A stretch of DNA of 64,000 bases from Kitasatospora aureofaciens (GCF_019192735.1 NZ_JAHTKP010000015.1:62001-126000), one strand, 5' to 3'. Positions 8,007-16,093 are shown, numbered from the stretch's first letter. Translations and numbers: made by a program. The notes: a model not told the origin generated them from the letters alone.

Positions 8007-9565
8007 ACACCCCACCGTCGGCCGCGGAGCAGCCCGCCGACCCGTCCGGACCGGCCAATCCGTCCACGCCGTCCGACCCCTCCAGACCCGACACTCCCGG
8101 CAAGCACCGGCTGCTCCGCCTGCGCCGCGCCGTCGCCGGGCTGCGGCCCCGCATGCTCGCCGCGTTCGTCGCCGTCGCCGCCATCAGCGCACTCGCCACC
8201 GCCACCCTCACCTACCGGGCCGCGACCAACTCCACCCTCGACCTCACCCAGGACACCACCCTGGACGAGCTGCGCCGGCGCATCGACGTCCTCGCCCCCG
8301 CCCTGCCCTTCCCGCCGACCCAGGCTGAACTCAACCGCCTCGCAGGACAGTTGTCCGGCACCGGCGGGTTCCGCGACTGGCGCGTCCTGGCCGCGTACGG
8401 GACGACCCACTCCGAGTGGACCCAGCCCGTCACCGTCCCACCCACCCTGCAGAGCACCGTCGGCGCCGGCCACGCCGCGTTCCAGCGCTTCACCGCCGAC
8501 GGCCACCCCTGGCTCGCCGCCGGCGTCCCGGTCACCAACGCGACCACCGGACCGATCGGATCGGGCACCCCCTCCGGACTGACCGTCTACGCGATCCTCC
8601 CCCTCGACCGTGAACAGGGCGCCGCCAACGAGGTGCTCGCCGGAGCCGCCGGAGCCGGCGTGTTCGCCGCCGTCCTCGCCGCCGGTCTCGCCCTGCTCGC
8701 CGCCCGGCAGGTGCTGCGCCCGGTCCGCGCCCTCGGCGACGCCGCCCGCGCCCTCGCCCAGGGCCGGCTCGACACCCGCCTGACCGTCACCGGCCACGAC
8801 GAACTCGCCCAGCTCTCCAAGACGTTCAACCACACCGCCCGCACCCTCCAGGGCACCATCGAGGAACTGCGCGCCGTCGAGAGCCAGGGCCGGCAGTTCG
8901 CCGCCGACGTCTCCCACGAGCTGCGCACCCCGCTCGCCGCGATGCTCGCCGTCACCGACATCCTCGACGAGGACGCCGAACACCTCCCCGCCGACACCGC
9001 CACCGCCCTGCGCATGATCAGCAACGAGACCATCCGCCTCACCCGGCTCGTCAACGACCTCATCGAGATCTCCCGCCTCGACGCCGGCGCCGCCCCGCTG
9101 CGCACCGAGGCCATCGACGCGGCGGCCGCCGTCCGCGAGACCCTCGACCTGCGTGGCTGGAGCGACCGGGTCGACGTCGACCTGCCCGCCACCCTGCCCA
9201 CCCGGCTCGACCCACGGCGCTTCGACGTCATCGTCGCCAACCTCGTCGGCAACGCGCTGCGCCACGGCCGCCCGCCCGTCCGGCTGCACCTGACCACCCA
9301 CGGGGACGACACCGACGGCGACCTCGTGCTCACCGTCACCGACCGCGGACCCGGCATCCCGCCCACCGAACTCCCGCACCTCTTCGACCGGTTCTACAAG
9401 GCCGACAAGGCCCGCACCCGCTCCGAGGGCAGCGGGCTCGGGCTCGCCATCGCCCAGGAGAACGCCCGCCTGCACGGCGGCATCATCGAAGCCGCCAACT
9501 CCCCTGCGGGCGGTGCGGTGTTCACCCTCGTCCTGCCCCGCGGAACCGCCTCGGAGGACCAGTGA
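8003..9565 (+). CDS. HAMP-domain sensor histidine kinase (CseC-like)
   Basis: 520 residues. The GTG start overlaps the regulator stop. A Pro/Ser-rich cytoplasmic N-terminus (1-46) is followed by a first membrane helix (RMLAAFVAVAAISALATATL) and an extracytoplasmic sensor of about 135 residues. The second helix lies near 215-237. A HAMP linker contains ALAQGRLDTRL. The H-box is FAADVSHELRTPLAAM with His305, and the ATPase lobe has LVGNALRHG, DRGPGIP and GSGLGLAIAQ. It should phosphorylate the adjacent OmpR regulator. The sensor part has no family I can name; envelope stress is inferred from the lipoprotein partner downstream. Confidence 0.93.
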   Translation: MNTPPSAAEQPADPSGPANPSTPSDPSRPDTPGKHRLLRLRRAVAGLRPRMLAAFVAVAAISALATATLTYRAATNSTLDLTQDTTLDELRRRIDVLAPALPFPPTQAELNRLAGQLSGTGGFRDWRVLAAYGTTHSEWTQPVTVPPTLQSTVGAGHAAFQRFTADGHPWLAAGVPVTNATTGPIGSGTPSGLTVYAILPLDREQGAANEVLAGAAGAGVFAAVLAAGLALLAARQVLRPVRALGDAARALAQGRLDTRLTVTGHDELAQLSKTFNHTARTLQGTIEELRAVESQGRQFAADVSHELRTPLAAMLAVTDILDEDAEHLPADTATALRMISNETIRLTRLVNDLIEISRLDAGAAPLRTEAIDAAAAVRETLDLRGWSDRVDVDLPATLPTRLDPRRFDVIVANLVGNALRHGRPPVRLHLTTHGDDTDGDLVLTVTDRGPGIPPTELPHLFDRFYKADKARTRSEGSGLGLAIAQENARLHGGIIEAANSPAGGAVFTLVLPRGTASEDQ

Positions 9566-10056
9566 CCGTCCACCAACCAGTGACCGTCCGCCGCCTCGCC
9601 GCCTCGGCGGCCCTCCTCCTGCTGACCTGCGGCTGCTCGATCCCGAGCACAGGACCGGTCCGCAGCGGCCTGGCCGCCACCGGCATCCAGCCCGGCACCC
9701 GCCTCTACTTCCCCGGCCAGCAGGGCATCCGCCTGGCCATCCGCCCCGGCACCCGGCGCGAGGACCTCCAGCAGACCCTCGACACCCTGCTCGCCGGCCC
9801 CGACCGGGCCGAGCAACGCACCGGCCTCTACAGCGAGTTGCCCATCACCGGCCGCATCCAGGCCACCGCCGCCCCCGGCACCGTCACTCTCCGCCTGTCC
9901 TGGCCCGCCGCCTCCCTCAGCACCACCGCCATCCAGCAACTCGTCTGCACGACCGAGGACGCTCCCGCCGCCGGTCCACCGCCCCGCGTGGCCATCGTCA
10001 GCAGTGACGCCCCCGGCGCGATCCAGCAACAATGCGATCTTCACCGCGACGGCTGA
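9562..10056 (+). CDS. Lipoprotein with GerMN-like domain
   Basis: 164 residues. The GTG start overlaps the kinase stop. The N-terminal RR and hydrophobic stretch end in a lipobox TCGC with Cys25, so the protein should be anchored outside the membrane. Residues about 45-135 (RLYFPGQQGIRLAIRPGT, then LLAGPDRAEQRTGLYSELP and TVTLRLSWPA) resemble the GerMN/sporulation-germination domain also found in LpqB, the lipoprotein partner of MtrAB. Its coupling to the two-component genes suggests it tunes the kinase. It is much shorter than LpqB. Confidence 0.8.
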   Translation: MTVHQPVTVRRLAASAALLLLTCGCSIPSTGPVRSGLAATGIQPGTRLYFPGQQGIRLAIRPGTRREDLQQTLDTLLAGPDRAEQRTGLYSELPITGRIQATAAPGTVTLRLSWPAASLSTTAIQQLVCTTEDAPAAGPPPRVAIVSSDAPGAIQQQCDLHRDG

Positions 10057-10153
10057 CCCCAAACCGCCGACCGGTCCGACTTCACTCCTTCCGGTGAAGG
10101 AAAGCCCGGCATCCCCCACAACTCGACTGTCGTCACGAATAGTTGGTGAACCC

Positions 10154-10172
10154 ACTGGGCAGGGTGCCCAGT
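10154..10172. promoter_or_regulatory. 19-bp palindrome upstream of the dehydrogenase operon
   Basis: ACTGGGCA-GGG-TGCCCAGT is a perfect inverted repeat, 66 bp before the GTG start at 10238; a further TGGGCA half lies downstream. It could be an operator or an mRNA hairpin in the leader. Confidence 0.55.
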
Positions 10173-10237
10173 TGGGGCCCACACCTCCTGGGCACCGCAC
10201 ACGTATCGGGCTGTCGGACGTCATGGAAGGGAGCCAG

Positions 10238-11320
10238 GTGAAGCCGGTCATCGGACTCGCCGTCGGCCGAGGAACCGGGGCGGAACTCGCCACCGTCTTC
10301 CAGCAAGTCCTCGGCAGGATCGCGAAGTTACACCGCACCGACATCGAAATCGTACGGTCGCCGCGGACGTACCACTCGTACGTGTCCCTGAAGGCCGAGG
10401 AGGGGGACGTCGAGCGGATCGGCCGGCTCACGCACGAAGACGCCACCCACTACGAGGAGTTCTGCCGCGAGCAGGCGCGACTGGGCACCGCGGCCGTGTT
10501 CCGCACGGCGATCAACGCGCAGTCGCTCTACCTGGTGCGGCAGCGGCTCCAGGCGGTCAAGGTCGAGCCGATCGCCGCCGGGGACGCGTCGCTGCTGCTG
10601 GTCCGGGACGAGGCGCAGGGCTTCTACACCGGGGAGAACCGCCACTCCCCCGGACTGGTCACCCGCACCATGGAGTTCAGCCGGGAGATCACCGAGAAGA
10701 TCCTGGACTTCGCCGTCCGCCGCGCCCGGCAGGAGTGGCCCGGCCACGGACCCGAGCGGGTCGTCATGGCCTACAAGTTCCACCTCCTCGACGGCGCCCT
10801 CGACGACTGGGTGGCCGAGAGCTCGGCCCGGCACGGCACGCCCGTCCGGCTCTTCCAGCCGGACACCGTGAACCGCAACCTGATCACGCACGGCCTGGCG
10901 GACCGCACCGTCATCGTCGCGAGCAACGAGTGGGCCGACATCATGCACGTGGTGCTGCTCGACCGGTTCGGCGAGGAGCGCCAGGAGAACCGCTGCACCC
11001 AGAACGTGTACCTCCACCCGGCGTTGAACGGGCTGGTCGAGTACCAGACCGTGCACGGCTCCGCCGACGACCTGGAGGGGACCGGCCGCGTCAACCCGAC
11101 CGCGACCGTACGGGCCGCCGCGCAGATCGCCGAACTGCACGGAGGCTGTCCGGGCGCGGTCCGGGCCACCGAACGCGCGCTGGCCGCCGTCCTCGACCAG
11201 GGGATCAGCACCCCCGACCTCGGCGGGCGGCACTCCACGGGCGCGATGGTCGACGCCGTGCTCGACGCGCTCGACGCGGAGGAGCCGGACCCCACCGACG
11301 CGTTGGCCACCCGGTCATGA
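10238..11320 (+). CDS. Isocitrate/isopropylmalate dehydrogenase-family protein (divergent)
   Basis: 360 residues. The GTG at 10238 is favoured over the ATG at 10223 because GGAAGGGAG sits just before it. The family signature is clear although divergent: GLAVGRGTGAEL at the N-terminus, LLLVRDEAQGFYTGENRH (substrate Arg region), VVMAYKFHLLDGALDDW (catalytic Lys region), NEWADIMHVVLLDRF (metal Asp region) and TVHGSADDLEGTGRVNPTA. Members oxidise a 2-hydroxyacid with beta-decarboxylation using NAD(P). It is unlike housekeeping LeuB or Icd, so a specialised substrate is likely. It overlaps the next gene by ATGA and appears to start a three-gene biosynthetic unit. Confidence 0.85.
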   Translation: MKPVIGLAVGRGTGAELATVFQQVLGRIAKLHRTDIEIVRSPRTYHSYVSLKAEEGDVERIGRLTHEDATHYEEFCREQARLGTAAVFRTAINAQSLYLVRQRLQAVKVEPIAAGDASLLLVRDEAQGFYTGENRHSPGLVTRTMEFSREITEKILDFAVRRARQEWPGHGPERVVMAYKFHLLDGALDDWVAESSARHGTPVRLFQPDTVNRNLITHGLADRTVIVASNEWADIMHVVLLDRFGEERQENRCTQNVYLHPALNGLVEYQTVHGSADDLEGTGRVNPTATVRAAAQIAELHGGCPGAVRATERALAAVLDQGISTPDLGGRHSTGAMVDAVLDALDAEEPDPTDALATRS

Positions 11321-11982
11321 CCGCCGGGACCGGGAACGGCACCGCGCTGGTCGTCGTCGACCTGCAACACGACTTCTGCACCGGACCGGTCGCCGCCGCC
11401 CGCTACCCCGGCGACCCCACCCGCCTGGAGACGGTGGCGGCCAACACCGCGCGTGCCGTCGACGCGGCACGGGCGCACGGCACCGAGGTCGTGTTCGTCC
11501 GCTTCCTCGGCGACGTCCATCACCAGCGGGCGGCCTGGCGGCTCCGGGACTCCGTCCAGGGCAAGCGACCCAAGTGCCTCGACGGTACGCGGGGCGCGGA
11601 GTTCCACCGGGTGGCGCCCGCGCCCGGGGAGGCGGTGTTCACCAAGCACGCCTGCTTCGACGCGTTCCTCGACGACGGGTTCGAGCGGCACCTCGTCGAG
11701 CGCGGCACCGAGCACCTCGCGTTCACCGGCCTCTTCACCGACGTCTGCGTCGACTCCACGGCCCGCACCGCCTTCCAGAAGGGCTTCCACATCACCGTCC
11801 TGCGGGACTGCACCGCGGCACTCCACCTGCCGGACGAAACGACTCTGCAGTTCATGAGCCGCTTCTACGGCGCCCGCGTCACCACCCACGACCAGGTCGC
11901 CACGTGGTCGCGGACCCCCGAGGAGAACGGCACACGGGAGAACAGCACACAGGAGGACGGCACAGGGGAGGACGGCTCGTGA
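11317..11982 (+). CDS. Isochorismatase-family cysteine hydrolase
   Basis: 221 residues, starting ATG inside the stop of the dehydrogenase. The catalytic triad of the fold is present: Asp15 in ALVVVDLQHDF, Lys110 in EAVFTKHACFDAF and Cys144 in FTDVCVDSTARTA. Family members hydrolyse isochorismate, nicotinamide, ureidoacrylate or N-carbamoylsarcosine. The CVDST surroundings and lack of a carrier-protein domain favour an amidase-type or small-molecule hydrolase over a siderophore isochorismatase. The C-terminus is an odd acidic tail made of four 15-bp repeats (ENGTR, ENSTQ, EDGTG, EDGS) that run into the stop codon. Confidence 0.88.
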   Translation: MTAGTGNGTALVVVDLQHDFCTGPVAAARYPGDPTRLETVAANTARAVDAARAHGTEVVFVRFLGDVHHQRAAWRLRDSVQGKRPKCLDGTRGAEFHRVAPAPGEAVFTKHACFDAFLDDGFERHLVERGTEHLAFTGLFTDVCVDSTARTAFQKGFHITVLRDCTAALHLPDETTLQFMSRFYGARVTTHDQVATWSRTPEENGTRENSTQEDGTGEDGS

Positions 11983-12899
11983 CCGGGCCGGCCACGAGCG
12001 GTGTCGAAGCGGGCGTGGGACTCACCGCGCTGATGGTCGCGGCGGCCCGGGCGATCGAGACCCACCGCCCCGACGCCCTGGCCACCGATGTCCACGCCGA
12101 GCACTTCGTGCGCGCCGCCCGCGCGTCCGCGCAGTGGCCCGTCCACCCCCGACAGGTCCCGAACGGCGACGCCGACCCCCTCTGGGGTCGGCTCGGCCGC
12201 TACTTCGGCCTGCGGACCCGGGTCCTGGACGACCACCTCCTCGCGTCCGCACGCACCGGCACCCGCCAGGTCGTCCTGCTCGGCGCCGGGCTGGACACCC
12301 GCGCGTTCCGGCTGGACTGGCCGCCGGGCCACACCGTCTTCGAGCTCGACCGGCCGGACGTCCTCGCCTTCAAACAGCAGGTCCTCGACCGGCTCGGCGC
12401 CACCCCGACCGCATCCCGCGCCCTCGTACCGGCCGACCTGCGCGACGACTGGGCCGAAGCCCTGATCACCGCGGGCTTCCGGCCCGAGGCCCCCACCGCC
12501 TGGCTGGCCGAGGGCCTGCTGCTCTACCTCCCACCTGCCGCCGAACGGGCCCTCGTCGACACCGTCGACCGGCTCAGCGCCGACGGCAGCACCCTGGCCT
12601 ACGAGGCCAAGCTGGGCCTGGAGTCGTCCGCCGTCCGCTCGAACCCGGTCTACCTGGCGGCCCGCGACCGGATCGGCGTCGACCTCCTCGCCCTGTTCGA
12701 CGCCGAACCCCGCCCCGACACCGCCGCCGACCTCGCCGAACGGGGCTGGTCCAGCACGATCCGCACCCCGTTCGACTTCAGCCACCACCACGGCCGCGGC
12801 CCCCTCCCCGAACCGAACGACACCCTCGCCGCCAACCGCTGGGTCTTCGCGGAGAAGGCCCGACGACCGTCCCGACTGTTCGAGCACATGTTCGAATGA
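11979..12899 (+). CDS. Class I SAM-dependent methyltransferase (TIGR00027 / LCMT-like family)
   Basis: 306 residues. The GTG start overlaps the previous stop and is preceded by GGGGAGG. The N-terminal part has LTALMVAAARAIETHRPD, and the SAM-binding motif is QVVLLGAGLDTRAFRLDW at about 96-113. FELDRPDVLAFK follows, then WLAEGLLLYLPPAAERAL. This is the actinobacterial family related to leucine carboxyl methyltransferases, whose members mostly O-methylate carboxylates or phenols of natural products. As the third gene of a coupled operon it may methylate the product of the dehydrogenase or hydrolase, perhaps a carboxylic acid. Confidence 0.9.
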   Translation: MTGPATSGVEAGVGLTALMVAAARAIETHRPDALATDVHAEHFVRAARASAQWPVHPRQVPNGDADPLWGRLGRYFGLRTRVLDDHLLASARTGTRQVVLLGAGLDTRAFRLDWPPGHTVFELDRPDVLAFKQQVLDRLGATPTASRALVPADLRDDWAEALITAGFRPEAPTAWLAEGLLLYLPPAAERALVDTVDRLSADGSTLAYEAKLGLESSAVRSNPVYLAARDRIGVDLLALFDAEPRPDTAADLAERGWSSTIRTPFDFSHHHGRGPLPEPNDTLAANRWVFAEKARRPSRLFEHMFE

Positions 12900-12916
12900 G
12901 CGCGTACGCTGAAGCC

Positions 12917-13558
12917 ATGCACAGCACCGTCCACCTCCAGCCCTCGCTGTTCGACGACCTCGGCGAGGACGGCGTCCGCCTCGGTCCGCTCGGCGGAATA
13001 CGGCGGCTGGTGCTCGGCGACGGCGCGTGGCTGGACGTGCTGCCCGGGTGGCTGCGCGGGGCGGACCGGGTGTTCGAACAGCTGGCGGCCGACGTGCCGT
13101 GGCGGGCGGAGCGGCGGGAGATGTACGAGCGGACGGTCGACGTGCCGCGGCTGCTCGCCTCGTACGGGGAGGGCGCCGAGCCGCCGCATCCGGTGCTCGG
13201 GGAGGCGCGGGACGCGCTGAGTGCGCACTACGCGGAGGAACTGGGCGAGCCGTTCCGGACGCTGGGGCTCTGCTACTACCGGGACGGGCGGGACAGCGTC
13301 GCCTGGCACGGGGACCGGATCGGACGCGGGGCCCGGGAAGACACCATGGTGGCGATCCTGTCCGTCGGCGAGCCGCGCGCGCTGCTGCTGCGGCCCCGGC
13401 ACGGGGGCGGGACGGTGGTGCGGCAGCCGGTCGGACACGGGGATCTGGTGGTGATGGGCGGCTCGTGCCAGCGGACCTGGGAGCACGCGATCCCGAAGAC
13501 GGCACGGCCGGTGGGGCCGCGGATCAGCATCCAGTTCCGGCCGCGCGGCGTGACCTGA
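12917..13558 (+). CDS. AlkB-like 2-oxoglutarate/Fe(II) dioxygenase
   Basis: 213 residues. A TACGCT box ends 6 nt before the ATG at 12917, the usual geometry of a leaderless streptomycete promoter. An alternative in-frame ATG at 12896 overlaps the methyltransferase stop (ATGA). The iron ligands are His131 and Asp133 in AWHGDRIG and His190 in RTWEHAIPKT. The C-terminal RISIQFRPRG supplies the 2OG-binding Arg, and LGLCYYRDGRDSVAWH and MGGSCQRTWEH are AlkB hallmarks. AlkB proteins demethylate alkylated bases in DNA or RNA. A DNA-repair role is most likely, with membership of the upstream operon possible but secondary. Confidence 0.9.
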   Translation: MHSTVHLQPSLFDDLGEDGVRLGPLGGIRRLVLGDGAWLDVLPGWLRGADRVFEQLAADVPWRAERREMYERTVDVPRLLASYGEGAEPPHPVLGEARDALSAHYAEELGEPFRTLGLCYYRDGRDSVAWHGDRIGRGAREDTMVAILSVGEPRALLLRPRHGGGTVVRQPVGHGDLVVMGGSCQRTWEHAIPKTARPVGPRISIQFRPRGVT

Positions 13559-13664
13559 GGCGCCGGGCGCGGCCTGAGGCCGCCCGGCATGGCGTGAAGC
13601 CCCGGATTGCCGCCCCGGCACCAAGGGCGGACGCTGGCCTGTGGGGGCGAGCGCAGGAGGCGGC

Positions 13665-14414
13665 ATGCCGAAGGCGGGCAGGTACCGCGAGGGCGTCCCG
13701 TGCTGGGTGGCGCTCGCGGTGCCGGACGTCGAGCAGGCCCGGCGCTTCTACGGCGGGCTGTTCGGCTGGGAGTTCGTCGCGACCGGCCCGGCCGAGCTGA
13801 TCGCCACGCTCTACGGAGCTCAGGTCGCCGCCGTCGGACCGCCGGACACGCCGGCCGCGTGGCTCACCCGCCTCGCCACCCCGGACGTCCACCGCACCGC
13901 CGCCGCGATCCAGGCGGCGGGCGGGCGCCTCGTCCGCGAGCCGTACGAGGTGCCCGACCAGGGCCGGGCCGCGCTGGCCGCCGACCCGCTGGGCGCGGTG
14001 TTCGGGCTCTGGCAGGGCGGTCCCGTCCCGGGCGCGGGACTGGTCAACGAGCCCGGCACGTTCACCTGGAACGAGCACCTCTCCCCCGCCCCGGACGCCG
14101 CGCGCGACTTCTACCGGCAGGTGTTCGACTACACCTACGACCGGCCGCGGGACGGCTACACCGTCTTCCGCGCCGACGGCCTCCCTGCGGGCGGCATCGG
14201 CCCCGTCGACCCGCCCGGCCCGGCGGCCTGGCTGACCTCCTTCGCGACCGCCGACGCCGACCGCGCCACCGCACACCTGCGCGCGCTCGGCGGCACCGTG
14301 CTCGCCGGACCGGAGCCGACGCCCTTCGGCCGCTCGGCGCTCGTCCGCGACGACAGCGGGGCGGTGTTCACCCTGATCGCCGTCCCACCCGACGAATCGG
14401 CGGAGGCAGCCTGA
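13665..14414 (+). CDS. Two-module VOC family protein
   Basis: 249 residues. The ATG at 13665 follows GCAGGAGG. Two glyoxalase-like modules are seen: VPCWVALAVPDVEQARRFYG with LFGWEF, then FTWNEHLSPAPDAARDFYRQ with VFDYTY. Each ends in a strand typical of the fold (LAADPLGAVFGLWQGG and LVRDDSGAVFTLIAV). This arrangement is the actinomycete CFP-30B / hydroxylase-like VOC group, of unknown substrate. The TfoX-like gene follows one base after its stop, suggesting one operon. Confidence 0.85.
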   Translation: MPKAGRYREGVPCWVALAVPDVEQARRFYGGLFGWEFVATGPAELIATLYGAQVAAVGPPDTPAAWLTRLATPDVHRTAAAIQAAGGRLVREPYEVPDQGRAALAADPLGAVFGLWQGGPVPGAGLVNEPGTFTWNEHLSPAPDAARDFYRQVFDYTYDRPRDGYTVFRADGLPAGGIGPVDPPGPAAWLTSFATADADRATAHLRALGGTVLAGPEPTPFGRSALVRDDSGAVFTLIAVPPDESAEAA

Positions 14415-14415
14415 G

Positions 14416-14748
14416 ATGACCCGCAGAATCCCCGACCCCGAGGACCGATTCGCCTCCCTCGTCGAGGAGTTGGCCGCCCTGGACGGCGTCGCACTGCCAA
14501 GTGCGGGGCGCCGATTCGGGTCCGACGCACTCAAGGCGGACGGCCACATCTTCGCGATGCTCTCGGCCGGCCGCCTCGTCCTCAAGCTCCCCCGCACCCG
14601 CGTCGACGAACTGGTCGCCGCCGGCGAGGGCGCGCACTTCGACGCGGGCAAGGGCAAGCCGATGCGCGAATGGCTCGCCCTCGACCCCGCCTCCACCCTC
14701 CCCTGGCCCCAACTCGCCTGCGAGGCCTACGCATTCGTCCGCCACTGA
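14416..14748 (+). CDS. TfoX/Sxy N-terminal domain family protein
   Basis: 110 residues. DPEDRFASLVEELAALDG, RFGSDALKADGHIFAMLSAG, RLVLKLPRTRVDELVAAGEG and GKPMREWLALDP are the alpha/beta pattern of the small TfoX-N proteins common in streptomycetes. In gamma-proteobacteria TfoX controls competence; in actinomycetes the role is unknown and no DNA-binding motif is visible here. It begins one base after the VOC gene, probably in the same transcript. Confidence 0.8.
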   Translation: MTRRIPDPEDRFASLVEELAALDGVALPSAGRRFGSDALKADGHIFAMLSAGRLVLKLPRTRVDELVAAGEGAHFDAGKGKPMREWLALDPASTLPWPQLACEAYAFVRH

Positions 14749-14756
14749 ACCCGATC

Positions 14757-14891
14757 GCAAGTGACCGGGGACGCGTCTCCGGCCTGACCTCCCGCATGAC
14801 CGCCGCCCACGTCCGCGCCCTCGGCCCGGTCGTCGCCCAGGCCGGCCTGCGGATCTCCCGCGAACTCGGCTCCGACCGCCAGCCGTCCTGA
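14757..14891 (+). pseudogene. C-terminal remnant of an IclR-type regulator
   Basis: About 44 codons ending at 14891 read SGLTSRMTAAHVRALGPVVA followed by GLRISRELGSD. This resembles the last helices of an IclR-family effector domain. No HTH or remaining domain is present upstream, so only a relic survives next to the TfoX-like gene. Confidence 0.45.
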
Positions 14892-14923
14892 CCCCGTGCC
14901 GGTGTCCGCAGGGCAAACGCAGA

Positions 14924-14954
14924 AGAGGCCCGGCACCCAGGCGGGTACCGGACC
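14924..14954 (-). terminator. Intrinsic terminator of repeat copy 1
   Basis: On the minus strand a perfect 12-bp stem (GGTCCGGTACCC with GGGTGCCGGGCC, two G-T pairs) with loop GCCT is followed by a short, imperfect T-run. Confidence 0.65.
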
Positions 14955-15087
14955 TCGTCCGACGGTAGAGCGCCAGGCCCGGGTTGCACGGACTCTCCCT
15001 ACTGAAAGTAGGACGTGCTCTGGTAGCACCGCTGACGCCTGACGAGAGATCATCTCCCTCGCAACGAGAAGAACATTAGCAGGTCAG
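14926..15087 (-). ncRNA. Candidate structured small RNA, copy 1
   Basis: This is the first copy of a 168-bp sequence found again 206 bp downstream with only a few mismatches. Read on the minus strand it has a TAATGT box at 15073-15078, then stems GAGGGA/TCTCTC, GTGCT/AGCAC, CCTACT/AGTAGG and GTCCG/CGGAC, and ends in the 12-bp terminator at 14927-14954. A reading frame of poor composition overlaps it (starting MISRQAS), with a purine-rich tract abutting the ATG, which argues against translation. No known RNA family recognised. Confidence 0.55.
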
Positions 15088-15128
15088 CACCCCTGCGCCG
15101 AACCAGGCCGGCAGACCCCGAAACACAG

Positions 15129-15160
15129 AAAAGGCCCGGCACCCAGGCGGGTACCGGACC
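15129..15160 (-). terminator. Intrinsic terminator of repeat copy 2
   Basis: The same 12-bp stem and GCCT loop as copy 1, here followed on the minus strand by TTTT, a better termination signal. Confidence 0.75.
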
Positions 15161-15293
15161 TCGTCCGACAGTGGAGCGCCAGGCCCGGGTTGCACGGACT
15201 CTCCCTACTGAAAGTAGGACGTGCTCTGGTAGCACCGCTGACGCCTGACGAGAGATCATCTCCCTCGCAACGAGAAGTACAGTACCAGGTCAG
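15132..15293 (-). ncRNA. Candidate structured small RNA, copy 2
   Basis: Second copy of the element at 14920-15087. The predicted -10 box is TACTGT at 15279-15284, at exactly the same relative position as in copy 1. The two copies differ inside the box, yet both keep TAnnnT. The expected transcript is roughly 140 nt, ending after the TTTT at 15129. The element sits between the TfoX-side genes and a hydrolase gene on the opposite strand. Confidence 0.58.
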
Positions 15294-15325
15294 TGGCCGT
15301 ACACCGAACGGGAGGGGAACCCCGC

Positions 15326-16072
15326 ATGACAAGCGCTCGACCCGAGACCCCGGCGACCCCCGAGGCCCCCGAGGCCGCGGAGGTCGTCCACTACGCCGAC
15401 GGGCGGCCGATGGACGTCCACCGCCCGCCGGCCGGGACCGCCGGGCCGGTACCCGTCGTGCTGCTGTGGCACGGGCGGGGGCCCGACGAGCGGGACGTGC
15501 TGCGCCCGCTGGCCCAGGAGGCGGCCGGGCGCGGGCTGCTGGTGCTCGTGCCGGACTGGCGCTCCGACCGGGCCGACGCCGGTCGCGCCGAGCTCCTCGC
15601 CTCCCTCGCCCACGCCCGCCGGGCCGCGCCCGCGCTCGGCGGCGACCCGGACCGGCTCGTCCTGGCCGGCTGGTCGCTGGGCGGCCGGGAGGCCGTCGCC
15701 GTGGCTGTCTCCCCCGCCACCCCCGCCGAGCTGCGGCCCGCAGCGGCGGTCGGCATCTCGTCCAGCTACTCCCGCCCGGCGGCCACCACCGGCGAGGTGC
15801 CGCTCGACGTCCTGGCCGAGCGCCCCTCCCCCGTCCCGCTCTGGCTGGTGCACGGCACGGCCGACGAGGTGGTCGGGCCCGAGCACACCCGGAAGCTGAG
15901 CGAGGTGGCCACCACGGCCCGACTCCACGAACTCCCCACCGACCACGCGGGCGTGGTGATGACCGAGTACGACCCCGCGGCCAACCGCTGCCTCCCGGCG
16001 ACCACCGCCGGCACCCTGGACGCCGGCCGCCGGACCGCCGCCATCCTCGCCCAGGCGGCCGGCCTGTCGTAG
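15326..16072 (+). CDS. Alpha/beta hydrolase (dienelactone-hydrolase-like)
   Basis: 248 residues. The start MTSARPETPATPEAPEAAE is preceded by GGAGGGGAACC. After a Pro/Glu-rich leader the core reads VPVVLLWHGRGPDERDVLRP, the nucleophile elbow is AGWSLGG (Ser), the acid is in WLVHGTADEVV, and the catalytic His is in LPTDHAGVVMTEYD. It is cytoplasmic with no signal peptide. The fold suggests an esterase or peptidase-type hydrolase; the substrate is unknown. It lies immediately downstream of, and divergent from, the duplicated RNA-like element. Confidence 0.85.
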   Translation: MTSARPETPATPEAPEAAEVVHYADGRPMDVHRPPAGTAGPVPVVLLWHGRGPDERDVLRPLAQEAAGRGLLVLVPDWRSDRADAGRAELLASLAHARRAAPALGGDPDRLVLAGWSLGGREAVAVAVSPATPAELRPAAAVGISSSYSRPAATTGEVPLDVLAERPSPVPLWLVHGTADEVVGPEHTRKLSEVATTARLHELPTDHAGVVMTEYDPAANRCLPATTAGTLDAGRRTAAILAQAAGLS

Positions 16073-16093
16073 GTTCATGACACGCTCGCCGCC

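Noticed and set aside
14757..14891. Intact regulator gene next to the TfoX-like gene
   Set aside because: Only about 44 residues of a C-terminal domain are left; no HTH.
15050..15259. Small protein starting MISRQASAVLPEHV in the duplicated element
   Set aside because: The frame is poor, the purine tract directly abuts the ATG, and strong RNA stems and a terminator explain the conservation better.
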